DNA of 59,389 bases from an uncultured Methanobrevibacter sp. (lineage in GTDB: Archaea; Methanobacteriota; Methanobacteria; Methanobacteriales; Methanobacteriaceae), in the NCBI RefSeq assembly GCF_946184425.1, contig NZ_CAMHFP010000011.1, forward strand, positions 1 through 59,389. The letters run 5' to 3'. Both the position numbers and the translations under genes were made by a program. Positions 38,029 through 46,420 of this stretch are shown in pieces; within the stretch, counting starts at the first letter, position 1; each line of letters opens with the position of its first letter. Under the pieces are notes generated by a model. The model was not told the DNA's origin. It saw nothing but the letters and a program-made list of their open reading frames with translations, and made no database searches.

Positions 38029-38334
38029 ATGAATTTATTTGATTTAGGAGCAATTGACAGGCTTGTTAAAAGAAACACAAATCTTTTGACAGCCTTTAAA
38101 GTTATTGATGAAGTTGAAAGTGAAGAGGTAGTTAAAAACATTCAGGATAATGTCTGCCGTTTGAATGCAGACAAGATAATGATTCATGATAATGTTTTGG
38201 ATATTGTCTCCTGTGACGGAACAATTCCAATTTTATATTATTTTGCACACAGATATTCAAATAGCGAGTTAAAGAAAATTTTTAGGGAAATTAAAGAGTT
38301 TTGCCAAAAAGAAAAAATTGTATTGATATATTAG
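38029..38334 (+). CDS. Hypothetical 101-residue protein
   Basis: Strong AAGGAGGTAAT ribosome binding site. Mixed alpha/beta, no membrane segment: an N-terminal helix (DLGAIDRLVKRN), a middle beta part (ADKIMIHDNVLDIVS) and a basic helical end (ELKKIFREIKEFCQ). Not recognised. It lies within the same-strand run 37.0-39.1 kb, 8 nt before the zinc-ribbon gene. Confidence 0.65.
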   Translation: MNLFDLGAIDRLVKRNTNLLTAFKVIDEVESEEVVKNIQDNVCRLNADKIMIHDNVLDIVSCDGTIPILYYFAHRYSNSELKKIFREIKEFCQKEKIVLIY

Positions 38335-38342
38335 AGGTAACT

Positions 38343-39149
38343 ATGAAAATTTGTCCGAACTGTGCCAAAAAGCTAAATGAAAGATTTGAATACTGCAATG
38401 CCTGCGGATCCAAACTTGACGGGGAGTTTGCAGGCGATTTCAGAACTGACATAAGGAATCTGTTTAAAAATGAAGACGGTTATTATTATATCTATCCCGT
38501 TTGTGGGATTCAGCAGATAATCCGCTCCTGTGACATTGATGAGATTAGGGCGAAGGTAATGGAAAGAAAGTTTCCTTGGCCTTCAGCCAAAAAAGGAAAT
38601 GGAAGGCGAAAGATCAACTCAGAAATGATTCACAAAAGCGATTTTTTAAAGATAAGCGAACAAAACTCTCAGGTAATCAATAGAGGATTCAATTATTCCG
38701 AATTTAAAAAATCTCAAAGGGCAAAAGTGACCATTCAAAAATCTGATACTATAGATAAAGTTGCTGAAACTCCTCAAATACCTAAATTAGTTCCTGATGA
38801 AGAGCTTCCAAGACAGTTCGGTGTCATAGGACTGTTTAGGGAAAAATATGGTGGTCTGGATCAGTGGGCATTCAAGAATAATGAAACACCTTATGCAATC
38901 CGCAATCCTCGCCTGGATGATTTGAAAAGGGAGGTCATCTCAAGAGAATGTCACTGGGAGGTTATTGATGAGGCATTGGAAAGCGAAGCATATAATCTCG
39001 ACACTCAGCTGTTTGATAGACGGCAGGCGGAAATCCTTGAAAAGCGCACAGAACGAAGAGTATCACTGGAAGATAAGATTAAGCTTAAAAAGGAAATGGG
39101 TGCCAAAAGAGCTCCGGCATACATGGATATGGATAAAATCAGATGGTAG
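38343..39149 (+). CDS. Zinc-ribbon protein with two copies of the shared WxY/DLAN domain
   Basis: 268 residues. N-terminal zinc ribbon CPNC(4-7)...CNAC(18-21); a first, diverged copy of the shared module at about 34-84 (IRNLFKNEDGYYYIYP...); a basic linker; a second clear copy at 160-217 (GVIGLFREKYGG...QWAFKNN...LDDLKREVI...HWEVIDEALE); and a basic C-terminal helix. I start at ATG 38343 (AGAGGTAACT upstream), because the longer frame begins inside the previous gene. Zinc ribbon and basic linker hint at nucleic-acid or protein binding; no function known. Confidence 0.7.
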   Translation: MKICPNCAKKLNERFEYCNACGSKLDGEFAGDFRTDIRNLFKNEDGYYYIYPVCGIQQIIRSCDIDEIRAKVMERKFPWPSAKKGNGRRKINSEMIHKSDFLKISEQNSQVINRGFNYSEFKKSQRAKVTIQKSDTIDKVAETPQIPKLVPDEELPRQFGVIGLFREKYGGLDQWAFKNNETPYAIRNPRLDDLKREVISRECHWEVIDEALESEAYNLDTQLFDRRQAEILEKRTERRVSLEDKIKLKKEMGAKRAPAYMDMDKIRW

Positions 39150-39160
39150 ATGTTTATTCT

Positions 39161-39211
39161 GACCGGCCATGTTTTTTTTTCATTTCCTATTTTTCATGAC
39201 CGGTCGGTTTT
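39161..39211 (+). terminator. Terminator ending the 37.0-39.1 kb gene run
   Basis: GACCGGCCATG at 39161-39171 pairs with CATGACCGGTC at 39195-39205 (10 of 11), followed by GGTTTTTT. GC-rich arms stand out from the surroundings. Confidence 0.65.
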
Positions 39212-39234
39212 TTATATTTTTTTGAGGTGTTTGA

Positions 39235-39333
39235 ATGGGCGATTCCAAGGTATTGATTTTTAAGGATAGTGAAGAATTTTTAAAAGTCATCGAAAAACTA
39301 CAAAAAGCATATTTGGAAAGCGAGGAAAACTAA
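39235..39333 (+). CDS. 32-residue acidic small protein
   Basis: ATG preceded by GAGGTGTTTGA. It encodes MGDSKVLIFKDSEEFLKVIE then a charged helix ending SEEN. Compact amphipathic helix; not recognised. It stands alone between a terminator and the helical-repeat gene. Confidence 0.5.
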   Translation: MGDSKVLIFKDSEEFLKVIEKLQKAYLESEEN

Positions 39334-39370
39334 ACCTTTTTATTTTATTTTTTACATATATTAACTTAAT

Positions 39371-40216
39371 ATGATTAATGAAGTTATTCTTTCAAGATTG
39401 GATGAACTTATTGGAGAATTTGACACTCCCTTTTTCAAATATCTTCTTTATTCCTATGATTTGACTCTTCGGGACTGTGAACTTGTCATTTCAAAACTTA
39501 AAAGCGATATTTCAGATGGAATAGTGTCAAGTGATGATAATCTTGTTGAAGTTGTTGAAGAGTATTTCAGGGGAATGTGCCTTGAAACAGAAAAAAGAGG
39601 CAAAATGGAGTATCTGGCTTCATTAATCAATGATAAAAGCGATTTTTACAGGAAGTTTCTGGCTAAATATGATGTGTCCTCAAAGGATATTGATGTGATT
39701 TATACAAAGATTGAAACCCGAATTGCAGAGGATAACATCAGTGATTATGAAATCAAGCGTAGCCTTGAGTATTATTTTTCAAATGCAGTCAAACAGGATT
39801 CATATATCAGAAGCCTTGAGATGATTGTGGGCAGAAATTACGATGCTCTGACAGTCACCAGGATAAAAAGGGAATATCCCAATATCTATATTGCAGACAT
39901 TATCAGTATCGCCAATGAATTGTACGGTGAAATTCTCGACGGAAAAAATTTCAAAAGCATCAAAAACGCTTTTTTTGATAAGGTAATGCGTAAATCTGAA
40001 GCCAAAAAGGCAGAAGCCATTTCCAAATGGGACAGTCTGGTTTTGGGAAATGGTGATTCATTCAACAAATTGCTTGAAACCAAGAAATTGACAATTGATG
40101 ATGGTGAGGCAATCAAAAGGGATGTCAGATCAAAGATTTTAAACGGACTGCTATGTGCAGACAGAATTGACGGTGCATTTTTAACCAGACTATGCATCAA
40201 TTACAGTAGTGAGTAG
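39371..40216 (+). CDS. Helicase-coupled protein with four helical repeats
   Basis: 281 residues, all-helical. By eye it contains four diverged ~65-residue repeats starting near residues 10, 83, 148 and 218. Each has the form L-x2-L(I/V)...F...L...(D)-x3-I-x3-I...I-x-G/D...L-x2-YF. The stop codon overlaps the helicase start by 8 nt, so the two are translationally coupled and their products probably act together. No catalytic motif is seen. A scaffold, sensor or regulatory partner of the helicase is the simplest reading (inference). Confidence 0.65.
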   Translation: MINEVILSRLDELIGEFDTPFFKYLLYSYDLTLRDCELVISKLKSDISDGIVSSDDNLVEVVEEYFRGMCLETEKRGKMEYLASLINDKSDFYRKFLAKYDVSSKDIDVIYTKIETRIAEDNISDYEIKRSLEYYFSNAVKQDSYIRSLEMIVGRNYDALTVTRIKREYPNIYIADIISIANELYGEILDGKNFKSIKNAFFDKVMRKSEAKKAEAISKWDSLVLGNGDSFNKLLETKKLTIDDGEAIKRDVRSKILNGLLCADRIDGAFLTRLCINYSSE

Positions 40217-43200
40217 AATGAGAGTCAACAGTGTTTTTTCTTTTCTTGAAACTAAATTCCATGATTTGTATGATTTGTGCATCATGATGGAGAAACTGAT
40301 TGTCCTGAAAAAATATCGGATGGCAATTGGTGTTGGAAAGGTTATTCTTGATTTGTTCTGCAAAAAAACCGCCCAGCAACTGGTTTTCACAATTGATGTC
40401 TTCAATGATTTTGACCTTCATTTCACTCTTGCGGATGCCCGTGATGTTCACTCACAAATCTATGAGATAATCTATGAAAACTATTTCAATCCTCGAGAAG
40501 AATTTTTGAAAGTGTATTATGATTTCGATTTGGATTATCTCGGAAGCAATGTCACAATTACCAATGATGAACTGTTTTTATTTTTGAATAATCTGAAGGC
40601 CGATACAATTTCTCCAAAGGTATTGGGAAGAAGCGGCGATGATATGCTGTTTCTGGAGGATTTTTCATCTGAAGAAAGGAAAGTTGCTCTTGAGATGGTT
40701 AAAAACAATCTTAACAGATTCATTCGCGAAGATGTTTTAACGCTCAATCTGGTGGACCGTGAAGGAAATGACATAACACGCGGAATAAACTTTGAAGCTC
40801 AGATAAAACAGGATTACTGCCGCATCAAGGAGATTCCTCCGGAAATTGAACTGGATGACTATCAGATAGGTGCAGTGGAATATGACGGAGACAAACCCTT
40901 GGTGATTAATGCAGGTCCGGGTGCCGGTAAAACCAGTGTTATAATCGAAAGGGTTCTGCACCTGCTTAAAACAGCAAAGCCATCTTCAATTCTTGTCATC
41001 ACATTCACCAACAAGGCTGCCGACGAGCTCAGGGAGAGATTCAAGAAGGATACCAAGCTGGAACTGAGTGTCATTAATCAGATGAGGATAAGTACTATCC
41101 ACAGCTATTGCAGGTCAGTTCTTTCCGATTTTTCCCAGATTCCATATAATCTTTTAAAAAGAGATTCTGAAAGGAATCTGTTTTTCAACAAGCACAAGGA
41201 TGAGCTCGGATTTGTAGGTGAGGCATTTCTTAGAAGCTTTGAGTCATCCCATGCCCTGAAAAAATATGAGGAGTATGCGCTTTTTGAAGTGGATACCGAA
41301 TCGCTGCAGGAATATGTCGACAGGAATTTCAGCATAAGCGATGAGTATAGGGAATGGATCAGGGAGTATTTCTCAAACAATGCTCAATACCCTTCCAAAA
41401 AGGAGATAAAATATCGGGGTTTTGATGAGGATCTGTACAATGCCCGTTTTCGCCAGATTGTCAAATCATATCCTGATTGGATTGATTTGATGGAAAGGGA
41501 GCATGTCTGTGATCAAAACTATCTGCTCATAAAAGCATTGGAACTTTTAAGTGTTGAGGATAATCTGAAGCGTGTAGAGTATAGGAATATTCTAATAGAT
41601 GAGTTTCAGGACACCGACGCAATTCAGATGCAGATATTCAAAAAGCTTCGCTCAATAGCTGACACTTTCACGGTTGTAGGTGATGCAGACCAGAGCATAT
41701 ATTCATTCAGGGGAGCCAATCCGAAATTCTTCACTGATTACGCCAATTCGGATGAATTTGAAAACAGGATACTGGTGAACAACTATCGCTCAAGCTCCGA
41801 CATTGTGGAATTCAATGAAAGATATATAGAATCCAAAAGGCAGACCCAAAAAAATCTTAAGGCAAGCAATTCCCATAAGATGCCAGTATATCTGCTTGAA
41901 AACCGTGATGATATGGAGGAATACCGTTCCATTGCATTTGTCATCAAAAATCTGATGCTCAACCATAAGATTGAAAGATATAGTGATGTTGCGGTTCTCT
42001 TCAGGTCACACAGGGACAAGAAGGAGATTCTTGACGTATTTGACAGGGAAGGAATCCCGTATTATCTTAAGGGAATTGATGATTTGATTTATCAGGATGA
42101 GGCGAAGGCTGTTCTGGCATTGTTCTGGTATATTCTGCCTTTTAATCCGACACTTATTGCAAGATACGGTGATGGCGGCCATTGGATAAACCTGCTTTCA
42201 TTTACGGACAGATACTACAAATCATCAAAGATATTCAATCTGAGCTATTCCACAATCCAGATTCTTGAAGAGATAGAATTCAAATATCATCAGAATGTCG
42301 TAAGCTATACCCGAAATTATGATTCTTTGAACGGCAGAAATGATTCAAGTTCATTTATGGATGTTATTCGCGATTATTCGGATAGCGTTTTGGATGACAT
42401 ATTCAAAAAAACCAACAAAATTGACATTTCATCACTGACACGGGAAGAGCTAAAGGGAATAGGAATATCTGATGAACATGACCTTGACTTCTTTTGCAGT
42501 CTCAACGATTTGAAGTCCGTTCTGTTCAATCAGGACATAGATATCAACAAAAAGCCGACATCTCTTCAGGTTTTCTACAGGCTTTTGAATGCAACAGGAT
42601 ATCTTGAGGAACTCTCGTCCAGGAGTGATTTTGAGGCAAGAAAGGCATCTCTTAACCTTGCGCTAATATCCGGCATAATCTCAGACTATGAGAACATCAT
42701 GGGAAAGCATGATATAATTGGCCTTTTCAACTATCTTCATCGTTCGCTCAAGTATTACAGCTGTCCTATCAATGAATATGAAGACAACTCAAACAAGGTC
42801 CATATAATGACCGTTCACAAGGCAAAGGGTCTCGAATATCCTGTTGTCATCACTGCTTCACTTAAGGAAAACAAGTTTCCGATAGTATTCAGAAACACCA
42901 AAAGCGAGGATTATGAACGCCCGACCTATCCGACTCCCAACAGGTTTCTTAAATACAAGATGTCTGAAGATGATGAAATCAGTGCTCTTAACCATGAGGA
43001 GGAGCGCATAGTTTATGTTGCAAACACCCGTGCGGAGGAACTGCTCATATTGTCATGCGTTCAGTCCAGAATAAATTATCCTCTTCCTGATGTTTTGATG
43101 AATTTTGAAAAGGAATATGGTCAGATTGAAAGGCTTGAACCTGATGACACAGAAAAACTGAAAAAGGTGACTTCCCACATGCACAGGGAGTCAAACCTGT

Positions 43201-43919
43201 TCAGACAGATTGAATTTGAAAATGTGTTGGATGACTATCTTTACTGTCCATTGAAGTACAATCTTGAAAACAACCTGAACTATCAAAACCCAAGAAACAT
43301 CAACAAGTTCATCAACTCCAAGCTTCAGGTTCTTTTGAATGCTATCCACAATCCAAAGCTTGACAGGGATTGGAGCCGGGAGGAAATTCATAATCTTGTT
43401 AATGAGGTCATAAAGTCTTATGGCTTTGCATCAAAAAGCATGAAAAATAATTTGAAGGAGCTGTTTGATCATATTGCCGACTATTGGCTGGACTATGGAA
43501 GGTCATATGATATTGTCGAGTACAGCTATCCGGTGACACTTGAAATTGACGGCTATGATGTCAATGGAATAATCGATTTGATAGTTAAGGAAAATGATAC
43601 TTCAGTAAATCTTATTCATTTCATTAGGTCTAGAGATGATATCAGAAACTATCATTATTTCTACATGGAAACTTTATTCTATTATGCATATGCACTTCTC
43701 GAAAATGATGACTTTGAGATAAATTCCCTGATACTTCATGTTCTTGACGAAAACAAGCAGTACGAAATTGGCTTCGACAAGTCAAACAGGTTTATCTACC
43801 ACTATCTCTCAGCAGTTATAAGCCATATTGAAAGGGAGGACTATCCAAGGCATGAGATAAATTGCAGGAACTGCGAATTCAGCGGAGTTACCTGTATGTT
43901 TGAAAGCAGGTTTGACTAA
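40209..43919 (+). CDS. UvrD/Rep-family (SF1) helicase with degenerate C-terminal nuclease-like domain
   Basis: 1236 residues. The first ~225 residues are unassigned. Helicase motifs follow: Walker A GPGAGKTS (about 236-243), Ia TFTNKAADELRE, II DEFQDTD (from about 464), III GDADQSIYSFRG (about 490), V VHKAKGLEYPVV (about 868), VI VANTRAEELL (about 937). The C-terminus looks like an AddB/Cas4-type PD-(D/E)XK domain with Fe-S cysteines: C1013 (CPLKYN) and C1219/C1222/C1228. However, where (D/E)xK should follow GIIDLIV, the sequence is LIHFIRS, so nuclease activity is probably lost. GTG 40209 or ATG 40218 may start it. Likely a DNA translocase in repair or defence. Confidence 0.85.
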   Translation: MSRMRVNSVFSFLETKFHDLYDLCIMMEKLIVLKKYRMAIGVGKVILDLFCKKTAQQLVFTIDVFNDFDLHFTLADARDVHSQIYEIIYENYFNPREEFLKVYYDFDLDYLGSNVTITNDELFLFLNNLKADTISPKVLGRSGDDMLFLEDFSSEERKVALEMVKNNLNRFIREDVLTLNLVDREGNDITRGINFEAQIKQDYCRIKEIPPEIELDDYQIGAVEYDGDKPLVINAGPGAGKTSVIIERVLHLLKTAKPSSILVITFTNKAADELRERFKKDTKLELSVINQMRISTIHSYCRSVLSDFSQIPYNLLKRDSERNLFFNKHKDELGFVGEAFLRSFESSHALKKYEEYALFEVDTESLQEYVDRNFSISDEYREWIREYFSNNAQYPSKKEIKYRGFDEDLYNARFRQIVKSYPDWIDLMEREHVCDQNYLLIKALELLSVEDNLKRVEYRNILIDEFQDTDAIQMQIFKKLRSIADTFTVVGDADQSIYSFRGANPKFFTDYANSDEFENRILVNNYRSSSDIVEFNERYIESKRQTQKNLKASNSHKMPVYLLENRDDMEEYRSIAFVIKNLMLNHKIERYSDVAVLFRSHRDKKEILDVFDREGIPYYLKGIDDLIYQDEAKAVLALFWYILPFNPTLIARYGDGGHWINLLSFTDRYYKSSKIFNLSYSTIQILEEIEFKYHQNVVSYTRNYDSLNGRNDSSSFMDVIRDYSDSVLDDIFKKTNKIDISSLTREELKGIGISDEHDLDFFCSLNDLKSVLFNQDIDINKKPTSLQVFYRLLNATGYLEELSSRSDFEARKASLNLALISGIISDYENIMGKHDIIGLFNYLHRSLKYYSCPINEYEDNSNKVHIMTVHKAKGLEYPVVITASLKENKFPIVFRNTKSEDYERPTYPTPNRFLKYKMSEDDEISALNHEEERIVYVANTRAEELLILSCVQSRINYPLPDVLMNFEKEYGQIERLEPDDTEKLKKVTSHMHRESNLFRQIEFENVLDDYLYCPLKYNLENNLNYQNPRNINKFINSKLQVLLNAIHNPKLDRDWSREEIHNLVNEVIKSYGFASKSMKNNLKELFDHIADYWLDYGRSYDIVEYSYPVTLEIDGYDVNGIIDLIVKENDTSVNLIHFIRSRDDIRNYHYFYMETLFYYAYALLENDDFEINSLILHVLDENKQYEIGFDKSNRFIYHYLSAVISHIEREDYPRHEINCRNCEFSGVTCMFESRFD

Positions 43920-43954
43920 AAATATTTATTTAAATTCATCCAAAAGTAGTAGTG

Positions 43955-44896
43955 ATGAAATTAAAGATTGAAGAGAACAGTGACATGATTAGATTCGCCC
44001 TCGGGGATGTCACAACAGGATGGATGAAACGGGATGACACATTTGTTCAAAGAATAAGTGAGGATAACCTCAACAGATTTTACAGAGATAAGCATATTGC
44101 CCGTGAAATCGAAATCAAAAATATTCTGGATGATGGAATTAAACTTTTAAACAGCAAAAGATTTAAAAAGGCAATTGACTGCTTTGATAAGGTTCTTTTT
44201 TATGATGAAAAACATTTTGAAGCACTGATGCTAAAATCCCAGGCATTGTTCGGTCAGGGACATTTTGTAAAATCCTTCAGATTTTATAAGAGGGCTGTCA
44301 GGTGTGGTGCAGATGAGGATGTGGAATATCGAAAGACTCTTTTGAAAAAATCAGGAGAGGAAAGGGGTGATTTTCCAAAAATCAAAAGAAACATCTATGC
44401 CGGTGATGAGGCAGTAGCCAAGGGAGATTTTAAAGCGGCATTGGACTTTTATGATAAGGCTCTGGTCAATCCTTCAAGATTCAAGAACAAGATTCTCTAT
44501 AAGCTATTGAATAAAAAGGCGTTTATTCTGATTAGGCTTGAGAGATTTGATGGGGCTTTGGCAAGTTTTGACGTGTCGATTAAGGTTCATGAAAATGACA
44601 TGGCGTATTATGGACGAGGTTTCTGTGAATATAAGCTTGGTTTTGACTGTGAAAATAGTCTTATTATGGCCAAAAACATCAGCAAAAAATATATTCTTCA
44701 AAAAGCCCAAATTTTTAATAAGCTTAAAATCTATGAAAAGGCTCTTGAAAGCTTTAACCTATTTTTGGATAATTATTTTGTCATTGATTTAAAGTTCAAA
44801 AGAGCAATTGAAGGAAAATGTGAGGCTCTTGATAATTTGGGTTTGGACAGTTCATTTGAAAAGGATATTTTACTTGAGCTTTCATCTTTGAAGTGA
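43955..44896 (+). CDS. Tetratricopeptide (TPR) repeat protein
   Basis: 313 residues with at least four TPR-like helix pairs (LLNSKRFKKAIDCFDKVL, ALFGQGHFVKSFRFYKRAV, AKGDFKAALDFYDKAL, LIRLERFDGALASFDVSI, KIYEKALESFNLFL). No signal peptide. No ribosome binding site; a TATA-like ATATTTATTTAAAT lies about 30 nt before the ATG, so the mRNA may be leaderless. It follows the helicase by 35 nt, and a role as its protein-interaction partner is possible but not shown. Confidence 0.75.
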   Translation: MKLKIEENSDMIRFALGDVTTGWMKRDDTFVQRISEDNLNRFYRDKHIAREIEIKNILDDGIKLLNSKRFKKAIDCFDKVLFYDEKHFEALMLKSQALFGQGHFVKSFRFYKRAVRCGADEDVEYRKTLLKKSGEERGDFPKIKRNIYAGDEAVAKGDFKAALDFYDKALVNPSRFKNKILYKLLNKKAFILIRLERFDGALASFDVSIKVHENDMAYYGRGFCEYKLGFDCENSLIMAKNISKKYILQKAQIFNKLKIYEKALESFNLFLDNYFVIDLKFKRAIEGKCEALDNLGLDSSFEKDILLELSSLK

Positions 44897-44977
44897 CAAA
44901 ATATTTATTAACATCTTATTAACTAATATTTTAATAGGGAATAATTATTAGGTAGTGTTATTATCGATGATGAAACA

Positions 44978-45226
44978 TTGAAAAAATTCGCTCGTGTAAA
45001 CATTTCTTCTTATCGGCTAAAAACTGTTAAATCTCTTAAGGATGATGTTAAAACTCCAACTGAAATTGCAAAGTCAACAGGTATCAGAAGAAATCACATG
45101 TCAAATGTATTGAGGGATTTGAAGGAAACTGGTATTGTTGAATGCATTAATGAAGAGGTAAAGCGCGGAAGGCTTTACAGGCTCACTCCTGTCGGAGAAG
45201 AAATTGCAGACAATCTTGACGATTGA
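44978..45226 (+). CDS. Winged-helix transcriptional regulator
   Basis: 82 residues from the first standard start (TTG). The core TPTEIAKSTGIRRNHMSNVLRDLKETGIV is a winged helix-turn-helix, followed by the wing RGRLYRLTPVGEEI. The upstream in-frame sequence from 44945 is also open and reads GSVIIDDETL, which looks like true protein, but has no ATG/GTG/TTG; a non-standard start (GTT/ATT) near GGTAGTG is possible. Small archaeal DNA-binding protein; target unknown. Followed by a hairpin. Confidence 0.75.
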   Translation: MKKFARVNISSYRLKTVKSLKDDVKTPTEIAKSTGIRRNHMSNVLRDLKETGIVECINEEVKRGRLYRLTPVGEEIADNLDD

Positions 45227-45237
45227 AAAATTAAGAT

Positions 45238-45285
45238 AATGGATTAATCTTTGAATTTAATCCATTTAGGTTTTATTTTGTTTAT
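45238..45285 (+). terminator. Terminator after winged-helix gene
   Basis: AATGGATTAA at 45238-45247 and TTAATCCATT at 45257-45266 form a perfect 10-bp stem, followed by T-rich sequence. Confidence 0.55.
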
Positions 45286-45479
45286 TTTATTTAGGATTTC
45301 CTTATTGACGTTAAGTTTTTGATTAAAAAGTTGTTGTTTTTTAGTTTTAATGATTTTGTTTTGCAAATTATATTAAAAATCCGAATTCATTTGGCTGTTT
45401 TTTTTTTAAATCTGTGTATGATTTTTTCGGTTAATTGTGAGTGATAGTATTTAAAACATTAAAAATATAATGTATAATC

Positions 45480-45875
45480 ATGAGGTTTTCAGGGTTTTTG
45501 AATGTGTATCAGTTGGATGATATGAGTTGGGAATATCAGTTTGGCGACAAATCACTTAAGGCAAATACATTAAAGGAACTTGAAGTTCTGGTGAGTTTAT
45601 ATGGTCTTAAATGGTCAAGGTTGGATGATGCTTTGGCAAGAGAATCATTGAAAAGGGATAATCTTAACAGAACGGGTTTTTTAAATGTTTATCTTAAAGA
45701 AAGTCCGAGGGGATATGTCTGGTGCTATCGGGGAAGCAGTCTGTCTTCTTCAAGCCTTGAGGTCTTAAAGAAAAATGTCCTCAGGGAAGGCCTTGAGTGG
45801 AAGGTGACTGATGATGATCTGGCCAACAGGTCATTTGCCATGGACTTGAAGAAATTCGGTGAACTGCTTTTTTAG
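45480..45875 (+). CDS. Protein made of two copies of the shared WxY/DLAN domain
   Basis: 131 residues consisting almost entirely of two copies: residues 5-56 (GFLNVYQLDDMSWEYQ...LKELEVLV...LKWSRLDDALA) and 66-118 (GFLNVYLKES...YVWCYRG...LEVLKKNV...LEWKVTDDDLAN). Both begin with GFLNVY, so internal duplication is clear. No Shine-Dalgarno site precedes ATG 45480; a TATA-like region upstream suggests a short or absent leader. It is coupled to the MazG-like gene downstream, whose ribosome binding site overlaps this stop codon. Function unknown. Confidence 0.7.
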   Translation: MRFSGFLNVYQLDDMSWEYQFGDKSLKANTLKELEVLVSLYGLKWSRLDDALARESLKRDNLNRTGFLNVYLKESPRGYVWCYRGSSLSSSSLEVLKKNVLREGLEWKVTDDDLANRSFAMDLKKFGELLF

Positions 45876-45884
45876 GTGATTTAT

Positions 45885-46169
45885 ATGGATGAACTGATGA
45901 ATGATTTGATTGAGTTTCAGCGCAAAAGGGACTGGAAGAAGTTTCACACTCCTGAAAATTTGGCAAAATCAATTTCAATAGAATCCGGTGAGCTTCTGGA
46001 ACATTTTCAATGGGGAAAGGAATATGACAAGCTGGAAGTTGCAGATGAGCTTGCGGATGTCCTGATATACTGTCTGTATATGGTGGATGTATTTGATTTT
46101 GACTTTGAAGAGATTATCCGAAACAAGATGGCAAAAAATGCAGTAAAGTATCCTGAAAAAATAGAATAG
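45885..46169 (+). CDS. MazG-like nucleotide pyrophosphohydrolase
   Basis: 94 residues, all-alpha NTP pyrophosphohydrolase of the MazG/dCTPase type. Metal-binding motif ESGE (E33, E36, then E39) and ELAD (E55, D58); the WKKFHTPENLAKSISIE start and NKMAKNAVKYP end are typical. Hydrolyses NTP or modified dNTP to NMP and PPi (house-cleaning, or nucleotide depletion in defence). AGGTGATTT overlaps the upstream stop codon; ATG 45885 is preferred over GTG 45876. A T-run follows the stop. Confidence 0.85.
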   Translation: MDELMNDLIEFQRKRDWKKFHTPENLAKSISIESGELLEHFQWGKEYDKLEVADELADVLIYCLYMVDVFDFDFEEIIRNKMAKNAVKYPEKIE

Positions 46170-46420
46170 TTTTTTTATAATAAATTGTGGAATGACTAGT
46201 TTAATCGTTTTATTTTAGTTTTTTTAGTAATTCAGGATTATCCATACATTTTATTTAATATTCCGCTTCAGTTATGCTTTTTCGGACCGAGTTTTTCATC
46301 ACCGCAAAATTTATTAACTACTTTAACACAATATATTATTATAGAATAGTTAATTTTAACATCTGAATTACTTGTTTTGTCGAACTTTTTTTTAATTTTT
46401 TTGTTTTCGCTGGTGATATT

